This document shows, piece by piece, positions 1-6,181 of a stretch of DNA of 64,000 nt. The notes below the pieces were generated by a model that saw nothing but the letters and a program-made list of their open reading frames with translations, searched no databases and was not told where the DNA came from. Positions within the stretch are counted from its first letter, which is position 1; every line of letters starts with the position of its first letter. Source of the stretch: Halobacteriovorax sp. JY17 (GTDB lineage: Bacteria; Bdellovibrionota; Bacteriovoracia; Bacteriovoracales; Bacteriovoracaceae); assembly GCF_002753895.1 (NCBI RefSeq), contig NZ_NJER01000004.1, positions 1-64,000 of the forward strand. The letters run 5' to 3'. A program made the translations under genes and the position numbers.

Positions 1-478
1 ATTGTGTCCTTTTCTCATGTCGACGTAGTCGTTGAAAATATAAATGGGATATTTAGGATCAAAAATCATGACTGGACAATAATGAAGGAGATGTTATCTG
101 ACTATCCGTGGCAGACGCCCAACTTACACTGTTAATGCACTAGGGTTAAGTCATAATCCGACTCCAAGCGAGCTTATTCAGTTACGTGCATCAGGTATTA
201 ATAGCATGATTCAACTTTCAAATGGAAAGATATTAGCCCCTATGGGGGGAGGGATAACTACAGCAGTAACAAGTTCAAAAGCCATGCAAGAGGCAATTCA
301 TGTCTTAAATTGTATAAATTTAGCAGAGACTGCAATTGATAATAACATTTCCAAAATTTATTCCTCGCTCTTATCGAATAGTAAATTAGATATTGAGTTA
401 AGCCAGATTGATTTTAATTCTAGAATTGTATGTATAAAGAATAAAAAGAACTCTAAACAAGCTTGTATCAATTTTTAA
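1..478 (+). pseudogene. Frameshifted gene remnant, possibly phage tail sheath-like
   Basis: A reading frame open from base 1 ends at 135 after a YPWQTPN stretch. The next frame is open from about 86 to 478 and reads on with NPTPSELIQLRASGIN and a Gly-rich turn. The two frames overlap near 86-135, which is what a single frameshift in one gene would give. The order 'DYPW...NP(T/S)..E...L...GIN....G.G' followed by a helix recalls the C-terminal half of contractile-tail sheath proteins. That likeness is by eye only, so the family is a guess. The only ATG of the second frame (206) lies inside the motif-bearing part and has no good ribosome binding site, so it is unlikely to be a true start. The 5' end lies outside the window. 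Confidence 0.3.
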
Positions 479-636
479 TGCATATTTAAAAGTTGTATAA
501 ATATTTTATTAATATTAAAATGATTTTGCTCTAGCGTTACACTAAAGAGTAGTGATTCAGTTTAAGGGCCGTGGCTATTTTGGCTACACACGACTAACGA
601 AACTTAATGATTATAAGACGTTGGTTGTGTTACCGG

Positions 637-647
637 CACCTCCACCA
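637..647 (+). repeat. Putative attachment site copy 1 (tRNA-Ala/tmRNA 3' end)
   Basis: CACCTCCACCA, identical to copies at 5461 and 15870. CTCCACCA is the 3' acceptor and CCA end of tRNA-Ala and of tmRNA, with T at the position of the G3-U70 identity pair. The upstream bases do not form an intact T-arm, so this is a duplicated end and not a gene. It is followed at once by a terminator hairpin. I infer it is the left boundary of block A. Confidence 0.45.
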
Positions 648-670
648 ATCACAAGCAAGTATTTAAAATT

Positions 671-697
671 AAAGGGAAACTTCGGTTTCCCTTTTTT
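671..697 (+). terminator. Rho-independent terminator
   Basis: A perfect 10-bp stem, AAAGGGAAAC pairing with GTTTCCCTTT, closes a TTCG tetraloop and runs into a T-tract. It lies just downstream of the first CACCTCCACCA copy, as expected if that copy was once the 3' end of a structured RNA gene. Confidence 0.85.
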
Positions 698-700
698 GAT

Positions 701-719
701 TGTGGCAGGAATGTGGCAA
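701..719 (+). repeat. TGTGGCA direct repeat, left copy
   Basis: TGTGGCAGGAATGTGGCAA is itself two TGTGGCA units 10 bases apart. An 18/19 identical copy lies at 5286-5304 and a single unit at 5215-5221. The paired copies sit near the two ends of block A. Clustered short repeats of this kind are typical of recombinase arm-type binding sites; that role is inferred. Confidence 0.5.
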
Positions 720-738
720 AATTACAAACGCAGAAATG

Positions 739-1476
739 TTAGGGAGTATATAAAACAACTATGTCTTTCAGGTTTGGAAATTTTTCAATAAGAGTCTCTG
801 GTGATGTCGTATGAATTTTAGTCAAAGTTAAGCTAAGTGCATCTAGATTTATTTTGCCTTTATTGAAGTGTGTTTCCATTTCAAAATTAGCAAAATTACT
901 TTCAATATGAACAAATCGGTACTCATCTTCTTTCCAATACTTTTTACTTTTTTTAAAAACAATTTCATCAGTGATATGCTTGATTAGAATTTTTTCAAAT
1001 TTTTCTTTTTTTTCTTTTATTGTAGAAAAAAAGTTATGATATTTCTTATCTAGCGGCCTACTTCTACTCGCATAGATAGGCTGATAAAATTTGTTACTGA
1101 TATAGTTTAAAACATTCAGCTTCTTAGATGTGACATACTCTACATGACGAGAAGCTATATCTGACTTTTTATTAATATTAAACTCATACTCTAGGCAAAT
1201 ACCATTGTTGTTTGCAAATTCTAACCAGCAGTAGGCACTATTTTTTGATTTTGATAAACATAGAGTTCTGGTATTGTTAAAAAGATTTTCGTAAGCAGAT
1301 TGAAAGTCTTTTTTCATCACATTTAAAATGTAGCTAAGACTGTTCCATGTCACTATATATTCTGATTTATCATTTACGTTTGAAATTTCTTTTAAAGTTG
1401 AAAAATATAATGCATCCTCAGATAATGAGTCAGACCAATATTCATTATCAAATGTGATATATTTGTATAGCATCAT
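739..1476 (-). CDS. DUF2971 family protein
   Basis: A 245-residue protein with the DUF2971 pattern: LYKY near the N-terminus, LYFSTLKEISN, a Cys-Leu-Ser segment followed by CWLEFANNNGICLEYEF, and WKEDEYRFVH near residue 200. The molecular role of this family is not established; members are frequent in mobile and defence islands. The start is the first of two consecutive ATG codons, behind GAAGGA. It is transcribed leftward and is the outermost gene of block A, next to the putative attachment site. No signal peptide or membrane segment is seen. Confidence 0.75.
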   Translation of the reverse strand: MMLYKYITFDNEYWSDSLSEDALYFSTLKEISNVNDKSEYIVTWNSLSYILNVMKKDFQSAYENLFNNTRTLCLSKSKNSAYCWLEFANNNGICLEYEFNINKKSDIASRHVEYVTSKKLNVLNYISNKFYQPIYASRSRPLDKKYHNFFSTIKEKKEKFEKILIKHITDEIVFKKSKKYWKEDEYRFVHIESNFANFEMETHFNKGKINLDALSLTLTKIHTTSPETLIEKFPNLKDIVVLYTP

Positions 1477-1537
1477 TTAATTATCCTTCTAAAAGTGTTC
1501 GTTTCGGTAAAGATATAAATAAAGTTTTTTAATTTTT

Positions 1538-2437
1538 TTAACTGTTAGGGAATTTATTCTTTGAAATATATTCTACTTCAGCTATTTTAAACCAATCGTT
1601 AACCATTGTTTTATGTCTTATTGATGTTTGTTTTTGACTTATATTCTGTGTTGAGGATTTTTGATCGAGATATGTTTGATAGTTTTCTAAGAGAAATATA
1701 ATTTCTTTCTCTGTGAAGGTGGCTGTATTAACCTTTGATGCAATGGATTCTTTACTTTCGTCGGTAAAGAAGTAACTAACCGCTGTGAAAACCTCTATAT
1801 ATACAAGTTCTCGAAGTGATCTATGTCCCCATTGAAGCATAACTATACAGTCTATTGATAAAGCATTTAATTTAATTTCTTGTACATGTACATTGTCATC
1901 TAATAGATCATTGTAAAGATTATTCAGGTACTCCCACTTTTCTTTGAATTTATTCCTCTCTTTCCAGAACAGAGTTGAGAAAGCAGAAAAGTAAGCAAAA
2001 TAAAAAGTGATAAAATGAATGTAATCTAACTTTTTAATTAGAGAATTTGAATTAGGAACCTCTCCACAGACAAGTAGCATTGTTAAGGTCGAAGAAATAA
2101 TAATTATAATAGTAAAAAAACTTACTATATAAATAGAACGAAAGAAAATAATGTTTGAACTCGGATTATTTTTAAAATTACATGTATTTGCCCAACAGAA
2201 AGTGTCGAAAAAACTAGTGAAACTTCCTGCACTATCATTCTTTAAAACTATTCTTAATTTATCACTTAAATATTTATTAAATAAAAATGAATTGAGGATT
2301 CTAAATAGAATCATTCCAAGAATAAAAGGGGTCATTAGTTTTAGAGGTAGAACTATATTATCAAAAGGAATTATAGTATTCACCGTAGGGCATAGAAATA
2401 ATATAATTGAAACAAGAATAAGTATTAATATTACCAA
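1538..2437 (-). CDS. Multi-pass membrane protein, paralogue of the 16109-17254 gene
   Basis: A 299-residue protein with about four hydrophobic segments in the first 170 residues and a soluble C-terminal half. No family is recognised. The start is TTG behind AAGGAATAAACA. It shares an ordered set of features with the protein at 16109-17254: IIFFR before a membrane segment, then a YND pair, a SxxCIxxLxxxxW-H-S segment (here SIDCIVMLQWGHRS), and a Glu-Leu pair soon after. The two genes lie on either side of the putative tandem integrated elements, both on the minus strand. It is upstream of and separate from the DUF2971 gene by 61 bases. Confidence 0.7.
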   Translation of the reverse strand: MVILILILVSIILFLCPTVNTIIPFDNIVLPLKLMTPFILGMILFRILNSFLFNKYLSDKLRIVLKNDSAGSFTSFFDTFCWANTCNFKNNPSSNIIFFRSIYIVSFFTIIIIISSTLTMLLVCGEVPNSNSLIKKLDYIHFITFYFAYFSAFSTLFWKERNKFKEKWEYLNNLYNDLLDDNVHVQEIKLNALSIDCIVMLQWGHRSLRELVYIEVFTAVSYFFTDESKESIASKVNTATFTEKEIIFLLENYQTYLDQKSSTQNISQKQTSIRHKTMVNDWFKIAEVEYISKNKFPNS

Positions 2438-2496
2438 TGTTTATTCCTTTTTATAAGTATATCAATTTTAATTTATCGGAATATTGCTTTAAAAAT

Positions 2497-2528
2497 TAAC
2501 CTTCTCTGCTAGGAGAAGGTTAGTTTTT
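2497..2528. terminator. Hairpin terminator, probably for the minus strand
   Basis: A 10-bp perfect stem (TAACCTTCTC with GAGAAGGTTA) has a 6-base loop and T-rich sequence on both sides (GTTTTT on plus, ATTTTT on minus). It lies between two divergent genes, so neither needs it. A short open stretch on the minus strand ends at 2527, directly before the stem, so the hairpin may be what is left of a lost leftward gene. Confidence 0.6.
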
Positions 2529-2622
2529 AAATAAAACTTACAACCTCAGCCGCTTCTATCAAGAATTCTTTAGATTGGAGTTTTTCGTATCTTTCTGAAT
2601 AATTACTTTCGCAATGAATGCG
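2527..2622 (-). pseudogene. Possible 3' remnant of a lost gene
   Basis: On the minus strand, 31 codons without a start read as a plausible hydrophilic C-terminus (ESNYSERYEKLQSKEF, then IEAAEVVSFI and a stop). The terminator hairpin at 2497-2522 follows directly. A coding tail placed just before a terminator, with an upstream in-frame stop at 2625, suggests the end of a deleted gene. The stretch is short and could be chance. Confidence 0.25.
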
Positions 2623-2704
2623 TTAGAATGGAAAAAATATCTATTCATATAAAAATATGATTATCAGTTATATAATATTCTCTGTAGATTAATCAAGGAT
2701 ACTT

Positions 2705-3403
2705 ATGAATTTAAAGAAGATTTCTATTTTTACTTTTTTTGCTATTATAACATCGTGTGGCCTGATCAAAAAAACTACAGTAAAGCAGCATTCACTTGAG
2801 GAGTTTATACACTTATCTTCTGCTCATCGTTGTCAAGAAGTTACAACGGAAAAAAAAATGATTTCTGTGCTGACATCTACAAAAAGAAAAGAAATTATTC
2901 CATACTTCAAAAAAGCAGAAAAGCTTGGAGCAAATTATTTTATCCAGAATGCTAAGAATAAGAGAAATAGAATTGATTTGAGTACTTATAAATGTAATTT
3001 TGAAAATAAAGAGTTAGTTGCTGGAGCAGATTCTGTTTATCTTTTTAGTAGTGACCATATTATTGTAAATTGTAAAATAGTTAAATCTATAAGCGATTCT
3101 TTTTATCATGATGATTATAAATACATACACAACCACTATCGTAATTTAGGAGTTAAGAGTGGAGGGAATGTTATAAATCTTGAGAGTACAGCTTCTGGGA
3201 AGTTTGTTTTAGGCATATATAGTTGTAACCCAAAAAGTCTTGCTCAGTCCAAAATCGATATTAGAAAAGAATATAGAGAAAAAGAGGCAAACTGGCTTAA
3301 GTTTCGAGAGAATGAAATCAATCATGTTAATAGTCTAAATGTTACTTCTGCATTGAGGGATATTTCTTATAGCATTAATAAGCTGAACTATAACGGGTAT
3401 TGA
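2705..3403 (+). CDS. Putative lipoprotein, unknown function
   Basis: A 232-residue protein. The N-terminus is a short signal peptide with a lipobox (ITSC, Cys at about residue 18), so the mature protein is probably anchored to a membrane. The rest is Lys-rich and hydrophilic, with Cys near residues 43, 99, 121 and 175 that could form disulfides. No family is recognised. RBS is AAGGATACTT before the ATG. It lies in block A, 267 bases from the divergent membrane protein and about 200 bases before the toxin-antitoxin-chaperone-like operon. Confidence 0.7.
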   Translation: MNLKKISIFTFFAIITSCGLIKKTTVKQHSLEEFIHLSSAHRCQEVTTEKKMISVLTSTKRKEIIPYFKKAEKLGANYFIQNAKNKRNRIDLSTYKCNFENKELVAGADSVYLFSSDHIIVNCKIVKSISDSFYHDDYKYIHNHYRNLGVKSGGNVINLESTASGKFVLGIYSCNPKSLAQSKIDIRKEYREKEANWLKFRENEINHVNSLNVTSALRDISYSINKLNYNGY

Positions 3404-3575
3404 GTAGGTGCATTTTGTTTATATGTTGATTTTATTAAAGTGAAGGTTGACCGAAAGTTGTTTAGTTATATTAATAATTACTTTACAGGTGTGAATGAGA
3501 TATCAGTCTCTTATGAGCTAAGTCTCAGTTAGAGAGTGGTAATAGTTGACAGAAATTGTATAAAATGTTGTAAAA

Positions 3576-3614
3576 AGTGCAATATTGCACTATTCTGACC
3601 AGAATGGATATAAT
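3576..3614 (+). promoter_or_regulatory. Promoter with 16-bp palindromic operator
   Basis: AGTGCAATATTGCACT (3576-3591) is a perfect palindrome. TTGCAC within it can act as a -35 with a perfect TATAAT 18 bases on (3609-3614). A second -35-like TTGACA lies at 3546-3551. A palindrome over the promoter of an operon that encodes an HTH antitoxin is the expected layout for autorepression. Which promoter is used, and so which start codon of the first gene applies, is not settled. Confidence 0.6.
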
Positions 3615-4043
3615 ATGAATGAAGCTTATGGCTGGTTATTTGCAAAATGGCTTCCCTCACACGGTGCAGAGAAGATAGTCTGTCAGGATAGTATTACTAT
3701 GCTTATAGATTATTTTAAAAAAGTTGGAGGTTATGAGTGTAGCCCTAATATTAAGCTTTTGAACTCTCTGGATACCTTGTTTGATTTGATGAAGTTTAGC
3801 TTAAGTGAAGAGGAGTTAATTGAAAAGGCAGGGGTGCAGTTGAATGAACATAGACAACTTTGGGAAACGCATTTAGATCAGTCTCATAATAAGGTGTTTG
3901 AAATGCCTCTTGTGATGAATGAAAGTGAACAAGAAGCTCGGTATTTTAAAGTAATAATTGCTTTAAAACTACTCACTGTTGAAGAGCTAGAGTCTATGGA
4001 AGAAATAAGTGTAAGTTTTCATGAGCTTAGAAAAGAAAAATGA
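3615..4043 (+). CDS. First gene of toxin-antitoxin-chaperone-like operon, candidate toxin of unknown family
   Basis: About 142 residues from the ATG at 3615, mostly acidic and helical, with no family I recognise. It is not MqsR, HigB/RelE or HicA by eye. It precedes an MqsA-like antitoxin gene by 22 bases and a SecB-like gene follows, so by position it is the toxin of a TAC module. Start choice is uncertain: a TTG at 3585 lies inside the operator palindrome, the ATG at 3615 has no clear ribosome binding site and abuts the -10, and an ATG at 3699 has AGGA ten bases upstream and would give 114 residues. Toxicity is pure inference from gene order. Confidence 0.6.
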   Translation: MNEAYGWLFAKWLPSHGAEKIVCQDSITMLIDYFKKVGGYECSPNIKLLNSLDTLFDLMKFSLSEEELIEKAGVQLNEHRQLWETHLDQSHNKVFEMPLVMNESEQEARYFKVIIALKLLTVEELESMEEISVSFHELRKEK

Positions 4044-4065
4044 GAATAAAGATGGGAGAGGAATT

Positions 4066-4683
4066 ATGAAATGCCCAATATGTAATAGTGGAAAGATAGT
4101 AAGTCAAAAAGAGTCATTTACTACACCTTATAAAGCTAGTAATGGAGATGATCTTGTTGTGCCAAATGTTTTAGTTCAGTCATGTAAAGATTGTGAGGAA
4201 ACTTGGATTGAAGCTGCGGAAAGCAAGAGAGTTGGAAAGTGGATTGCAAAAGAAAGGTTTACTCCATTATCAAGAGAAGAAATAAAAAGATTAAGAGAGT
4301 CGCTCCCTGTAGGGACTAAGACCGAGTTGGCTGAGTTGTTATGCCTAAATGAGAAGGCCTTCGTTAAGTGGGAGAAGGGCTATAATGAGCCGAATAAGGC
4401 AAATGATTTATTACTAAGGCTTATTGCAAGAAGTAGGGACAATTTTGACTTTGTAAAAAGTCTTCATAAGAAAAATTTTAAATTTGATGCTAGTGACTAC
4501 TTTTGGTTACAGGTGAATGAAGAGGAGAGTGATATCTCTAGCGCTGATTATTTATCATATAGTTACAGTAGTGTTGAGGGAACATTTTTGTCTGTAGACT
4601 CTCGCGTGCAAGTCGACTCTGTATATGATGACTATTCTGTTGAATCTAGTGAGTCTGACTTTAAGCAACCGAAGGCTGCATAA
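4066..4683 (+). CDS. MqsA-like antitoxin with C-terminal extension (candidate chaperone-addiction tail)
   Basis: A 205-residue protein. Residues 1-45 form a YgiT/MqsA-type zinc finger (CPIC at 3-6, CKDC at 40-43). Residues about 70-120 form an XRE-type helix-turn-helix (TKTELAELL...AFVKWEKG). MqsA itself is about 131 residues; here about 70 more follow, rich in Tyr, Ser, Asp and Trp. TAC antitoxins carry such a tail (ChAD), which the SecB-like chaperone binds. I chose the ATG at 4066 because GGGAGAGGA lies before it; an in-frame ATG at 4021 would overlap the upstream gene. The stop shares TAATG with the next start. It probably represses the operon through the palindrome at 3576. Confidence 0.8.
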   Translation: MKCPICNSGKIVSQKESFTTPYKASNGDDLVVPNVLVQSCKDCEETWIEAAESKRVGKWIAKERFTPLSREEIKRLRESLPVGTKTELAELLCLNEKAFVKWEKGYNEPNKANDLLLRLIARSRDNFDFVKSLHKKNFKFDASDYFWLQVNEEESDISSADYLSYSYSSVEGTFLSVDSRVQVDSVYDDYSVESSESDFKQPKAA

Positions 4684-5126
4684 TGAGTGAAGCTGTTATA
4701 GGTTATAAATTGAATGATATTCTTTTTTCGAGAATTGTTGGTCATTTTGAGAACTATGAGCCTGTAAAATTTAAAATTAGTTATTTCATTTCAGCTGAAA
4801 TAGAGTCAGATGATTGTATCTCATTAAAAATGGGAATACAGTTGGCTCCTGAAGATTTTTCTCCAGGTTCTAAGGTTTCTCAGATGATTCTTGTTGAGTG
4901 TATTGGAGTCTTTAAAACTAAAGGTGGAGAAATTCCTAAGATGAGTTTTGTTGAGGAATTTAATTTAGCACCAAATATGTTAGCAACTCTTTATCCTTTT
5001 TTAAGAGAAAAGGTTCACTATTTATTTTCCGCGAATAGGGTAAATTACTTTTTAGATTCATTTAATATTATTAACTTTCTTAATAATAATAAAGAAAAAT
5101 TTAAAGTAGAAGATAAGAGAAAGTAG
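4683..5126 (+). CDS. SecB-like chaperone of a toxin-antitoxin-chaperone module
   Basis: A 147-residue protein, about the length of SecB (155). The C-terminal segment NMLATLYPFLREKVHYLFS followed by an FNIINFL-type end matches SecB's 'NCPQ.LFPYARE.V..L..RG.FP...L.PVNF'. The start overlaps the antitoxin stop by one base (TAATG), implying coupled translation. In known TAC modules a dedicated SecB-like protein protects the antitoxin by binding its C-terminal tail. The position after an extended MqsA-like antitoxin argues for that role over general export. Confidence 0.78.
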   Translation: MSEAVIGYKLNDILFSRIVGHFENYEPVKFKISYFISAEIESDDCISLKMGIQLAPEDFSPGSKVSQMILVECIGVFKTKGGEIPKMSFVEEFNLAPNMLATLYPFLREKVHYLFSANRVNYFLDSFNIINFLNNNKEKFKVEDKRK

Positions 5127-5219
5127 AAGTAGTCGATTTAAAATATGGCGGGTCGCTACTTTTTAAGGACCCGTCACTACATAACTATTTTTATCTTGAA
5201 TGAGGGGGCAACTTTGTGG

Positions 5220-5253
5220 CAGGGGTCTTTGAGCTAGTACTTTTTTACCCCTG
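5220..5253. repeat. Inverted repeat CAGGGGT/ACCCCTG
   Basis: Perfect 7-bp arms at 5220-5226 and 5247-5253 with a 20-base spacer. The left arm overlaps a TGTGGCAGG unit. It lies between the SecB-like gene and attachment copy 2 and may be part of the element end. Confidence 0.4.
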
Positions 5254-5285
5254 TTAATTCACCTTACATACTCCACCACGTCTTT

Positions 5286-5304
5286 TGTGGCAGAAATGTG
5301 GCAA
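5286..5304 (+). repeat. TGTGGCA direct repeat, right copy
   Basis: TGTGGCAGAAATGTGGCAA differs from the copy at 701-719 by one base. About ten bases on, TTACTCCCTAATTTC is close to the reverse complement of GAAATGTTAGGGAGTA found after the left copy, so an inverted similarity accompanies the direct one. Confidence 0.55.
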
Positions 5305-5460
5305 GACGCAAAATTACTCCCTAATTTCAAATATTGTGGACAATAGCTAGCAACAAACCCAAGTTTGTTAAGTTAATAAAAGTATTATGTTTTATTGTAT
5401 TTTATGTATGTGTACTTACATCTGGTGGAGTTGGTAGAAATAGCACCTCCGCCGTCCCGC

Positions 5461-5471
5461 CACCTCCACCA
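5461..5471 (+). repeat. Putative attachment site copy 2
   Basis: CACCTCCACCA again, here preceded by TCCCGC. TCCCGC-CACCTCC-ACCA reads as the 3' half of a T-stem, the acceptor strand and the CCA tail, a longer match to a tRNA-Ala/tmRNA 3' end than the other two copies. A second CACCTCC lies at 5444-5450. I infer it is the boundary between blocks A and B. Confidence 0.45.
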
Positions 5472-5489
5472 TGCATAACAGCATGGTGG
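5466..5489. repeat. 9-bp hairpin overlapping attachment copy 2
   Basis: CCACCATGC and GCATGGTGG are perfect arms around a 6-base loop. There is no T-tract right after it, so it is not a standard terminator. It could be a recombination-site structure or a decayed terminator. Confidence 0.45.
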
Positions 5490-5737
5490 GGTACACCACC
5501 CACTAGTAGAAAATCTTTTTAATTGCGGGCCCTTAGAAACAATCTATAAAATTTTTGATATTTGGTAACTCATTGGAACTAAGTGGAAATCAGTGCTCGT
5601 GAATATTTTTGTAATTGATGGGTGTAATAAGCTGATTCGCTGATTACAAACTTAGGCTTTTCTTTCCCATCGATTTTTTTCAGAAATTTTTCCTGATTTT
5701 ATATACTCTTCGTAGTCGTCTACCATATTGGAAAGAA

Positions 5738-5854
5738 ATGAAGACTATGCAATATTATATGAGAATGGCTGGGGTAGATATTATGGGTATTACAGATGAA
5801 TTACTCCTTCATAATCCCTATGAAAGTAGAGGAGAGATACTAAACTCTAGCTAA
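5738..5854 (+). pseudogene. Possible tyrosine recombinase C-terminal fragment
   Basis: The frame open from about 5636 to 5854 contains KTMQYYMRMAGVDIMGITDE, then LLLHNP. This resembles the end of phage-type tyrosine recombinases, where the catalytic Tyr sits in a 'T..YY.R..GVDI.G.TD.L' context. Only about 38 codons follow an ATG and no active-site Arg/His boxes precede it, so at best it is a truncated end. Its position just after an attachment-site copy supports the reading, but family assignment is by eye. Confidence 0.3.
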
Positions 5855-5972
5855 AAGGTCGGATAAAGAGATTCAAGATATTCTTTTAACTAGTAGTCAT
5901 TGCTTGTCATAAGGCATAATCACTGTCACAATTTTAACTGCTTACAACCTCAAATTATGTGGAGTCGAGTTG

Positions 5973-6164
5973 ATGGAACAACCGGAAAGATGGCTGTCAG
6001 TGATGGAAATCGCTGAGCATCTAGGCATTTCTAAAGAGACCGTTTACCGCTGGCTTGATAAGGGAAAGATTCCTTCAAACAAAGTCGGCAAACAATGGAA
6101 ATTCAAAATTAGTGAAGTAGATGAATGGGTCAAGTCCGGTGGGGCTGTAGATAATAACGATTAG
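5973..6164 (+). CDS. Small HTH (excisionase/MerR-type) DNA-binding protein
   Basis: A 63-residue protein made almost entirely of a winged-helix domain of the HTH_17/excisionase kind: LSVMEIAEHLGISKETVYRW, then a wing with GK(Q)WKFK and a closing EVDEWV helix. Such proteins read short operators or tidy recombinase sites, and they are also common as the first gene of type I restriction operons. The ATG at 5973 has GGAG ten bases upstream; a TTG one codon earlier is possible. It precedes hsdM by 17 bases, so it may control the operon. Confidence 0.8.
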   Translation: MEQPERWLSVMEIAEHLGISKETVYRWLDKGKIPSNKVGKQWKFKISEVDEWVKSGGAVDNND

Positions 6165-6181
6165 TCGAATAGGGAAAATAT

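Larger units (their letters stand above)
5127..5972. other. Intergenic junction between blocks A and B
   Basis: 846 bases with no convincing complete gene. It holds a weak hairpin (CGGGTC with GACCCG, 5145-5170 area), a CAGGGGT/ACCCCTG inverted repeat, the right TGTGGCA repeats, attachment copy 2 with a 9-bp hairpin, and a possible recombinase C-terminal fragment at 5738-5854. The density of repeats is what one expects at the seam of two integrated elements. Confidence 0.6.

Noticed and set aside
552-791. 79-codon frame over attachment copy 1 and a terminator
   Set aside because: It runs through the hairpin, the TGTGGCA repeat and the end of the DUF2971 gene on the other strand, and its protein has no coding character.
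5421-5471. tRNA-like stretch (GGTGGAG...CTCCACC, with a GTTGGTAGA D-loop-like segment)
   Set aside because: Only 48 bases long; no anticodon arm and no T-loop. Best read as a tRNA/tmRNA end in an attachment site, not a tRNA gene.
5334-5522. 62-codon frame over attachment copy 2
   Set aside because: It spans repeats and a hairpin; the Pro run comes from the CACCTCCACCA sequence. No ribosome binding site.
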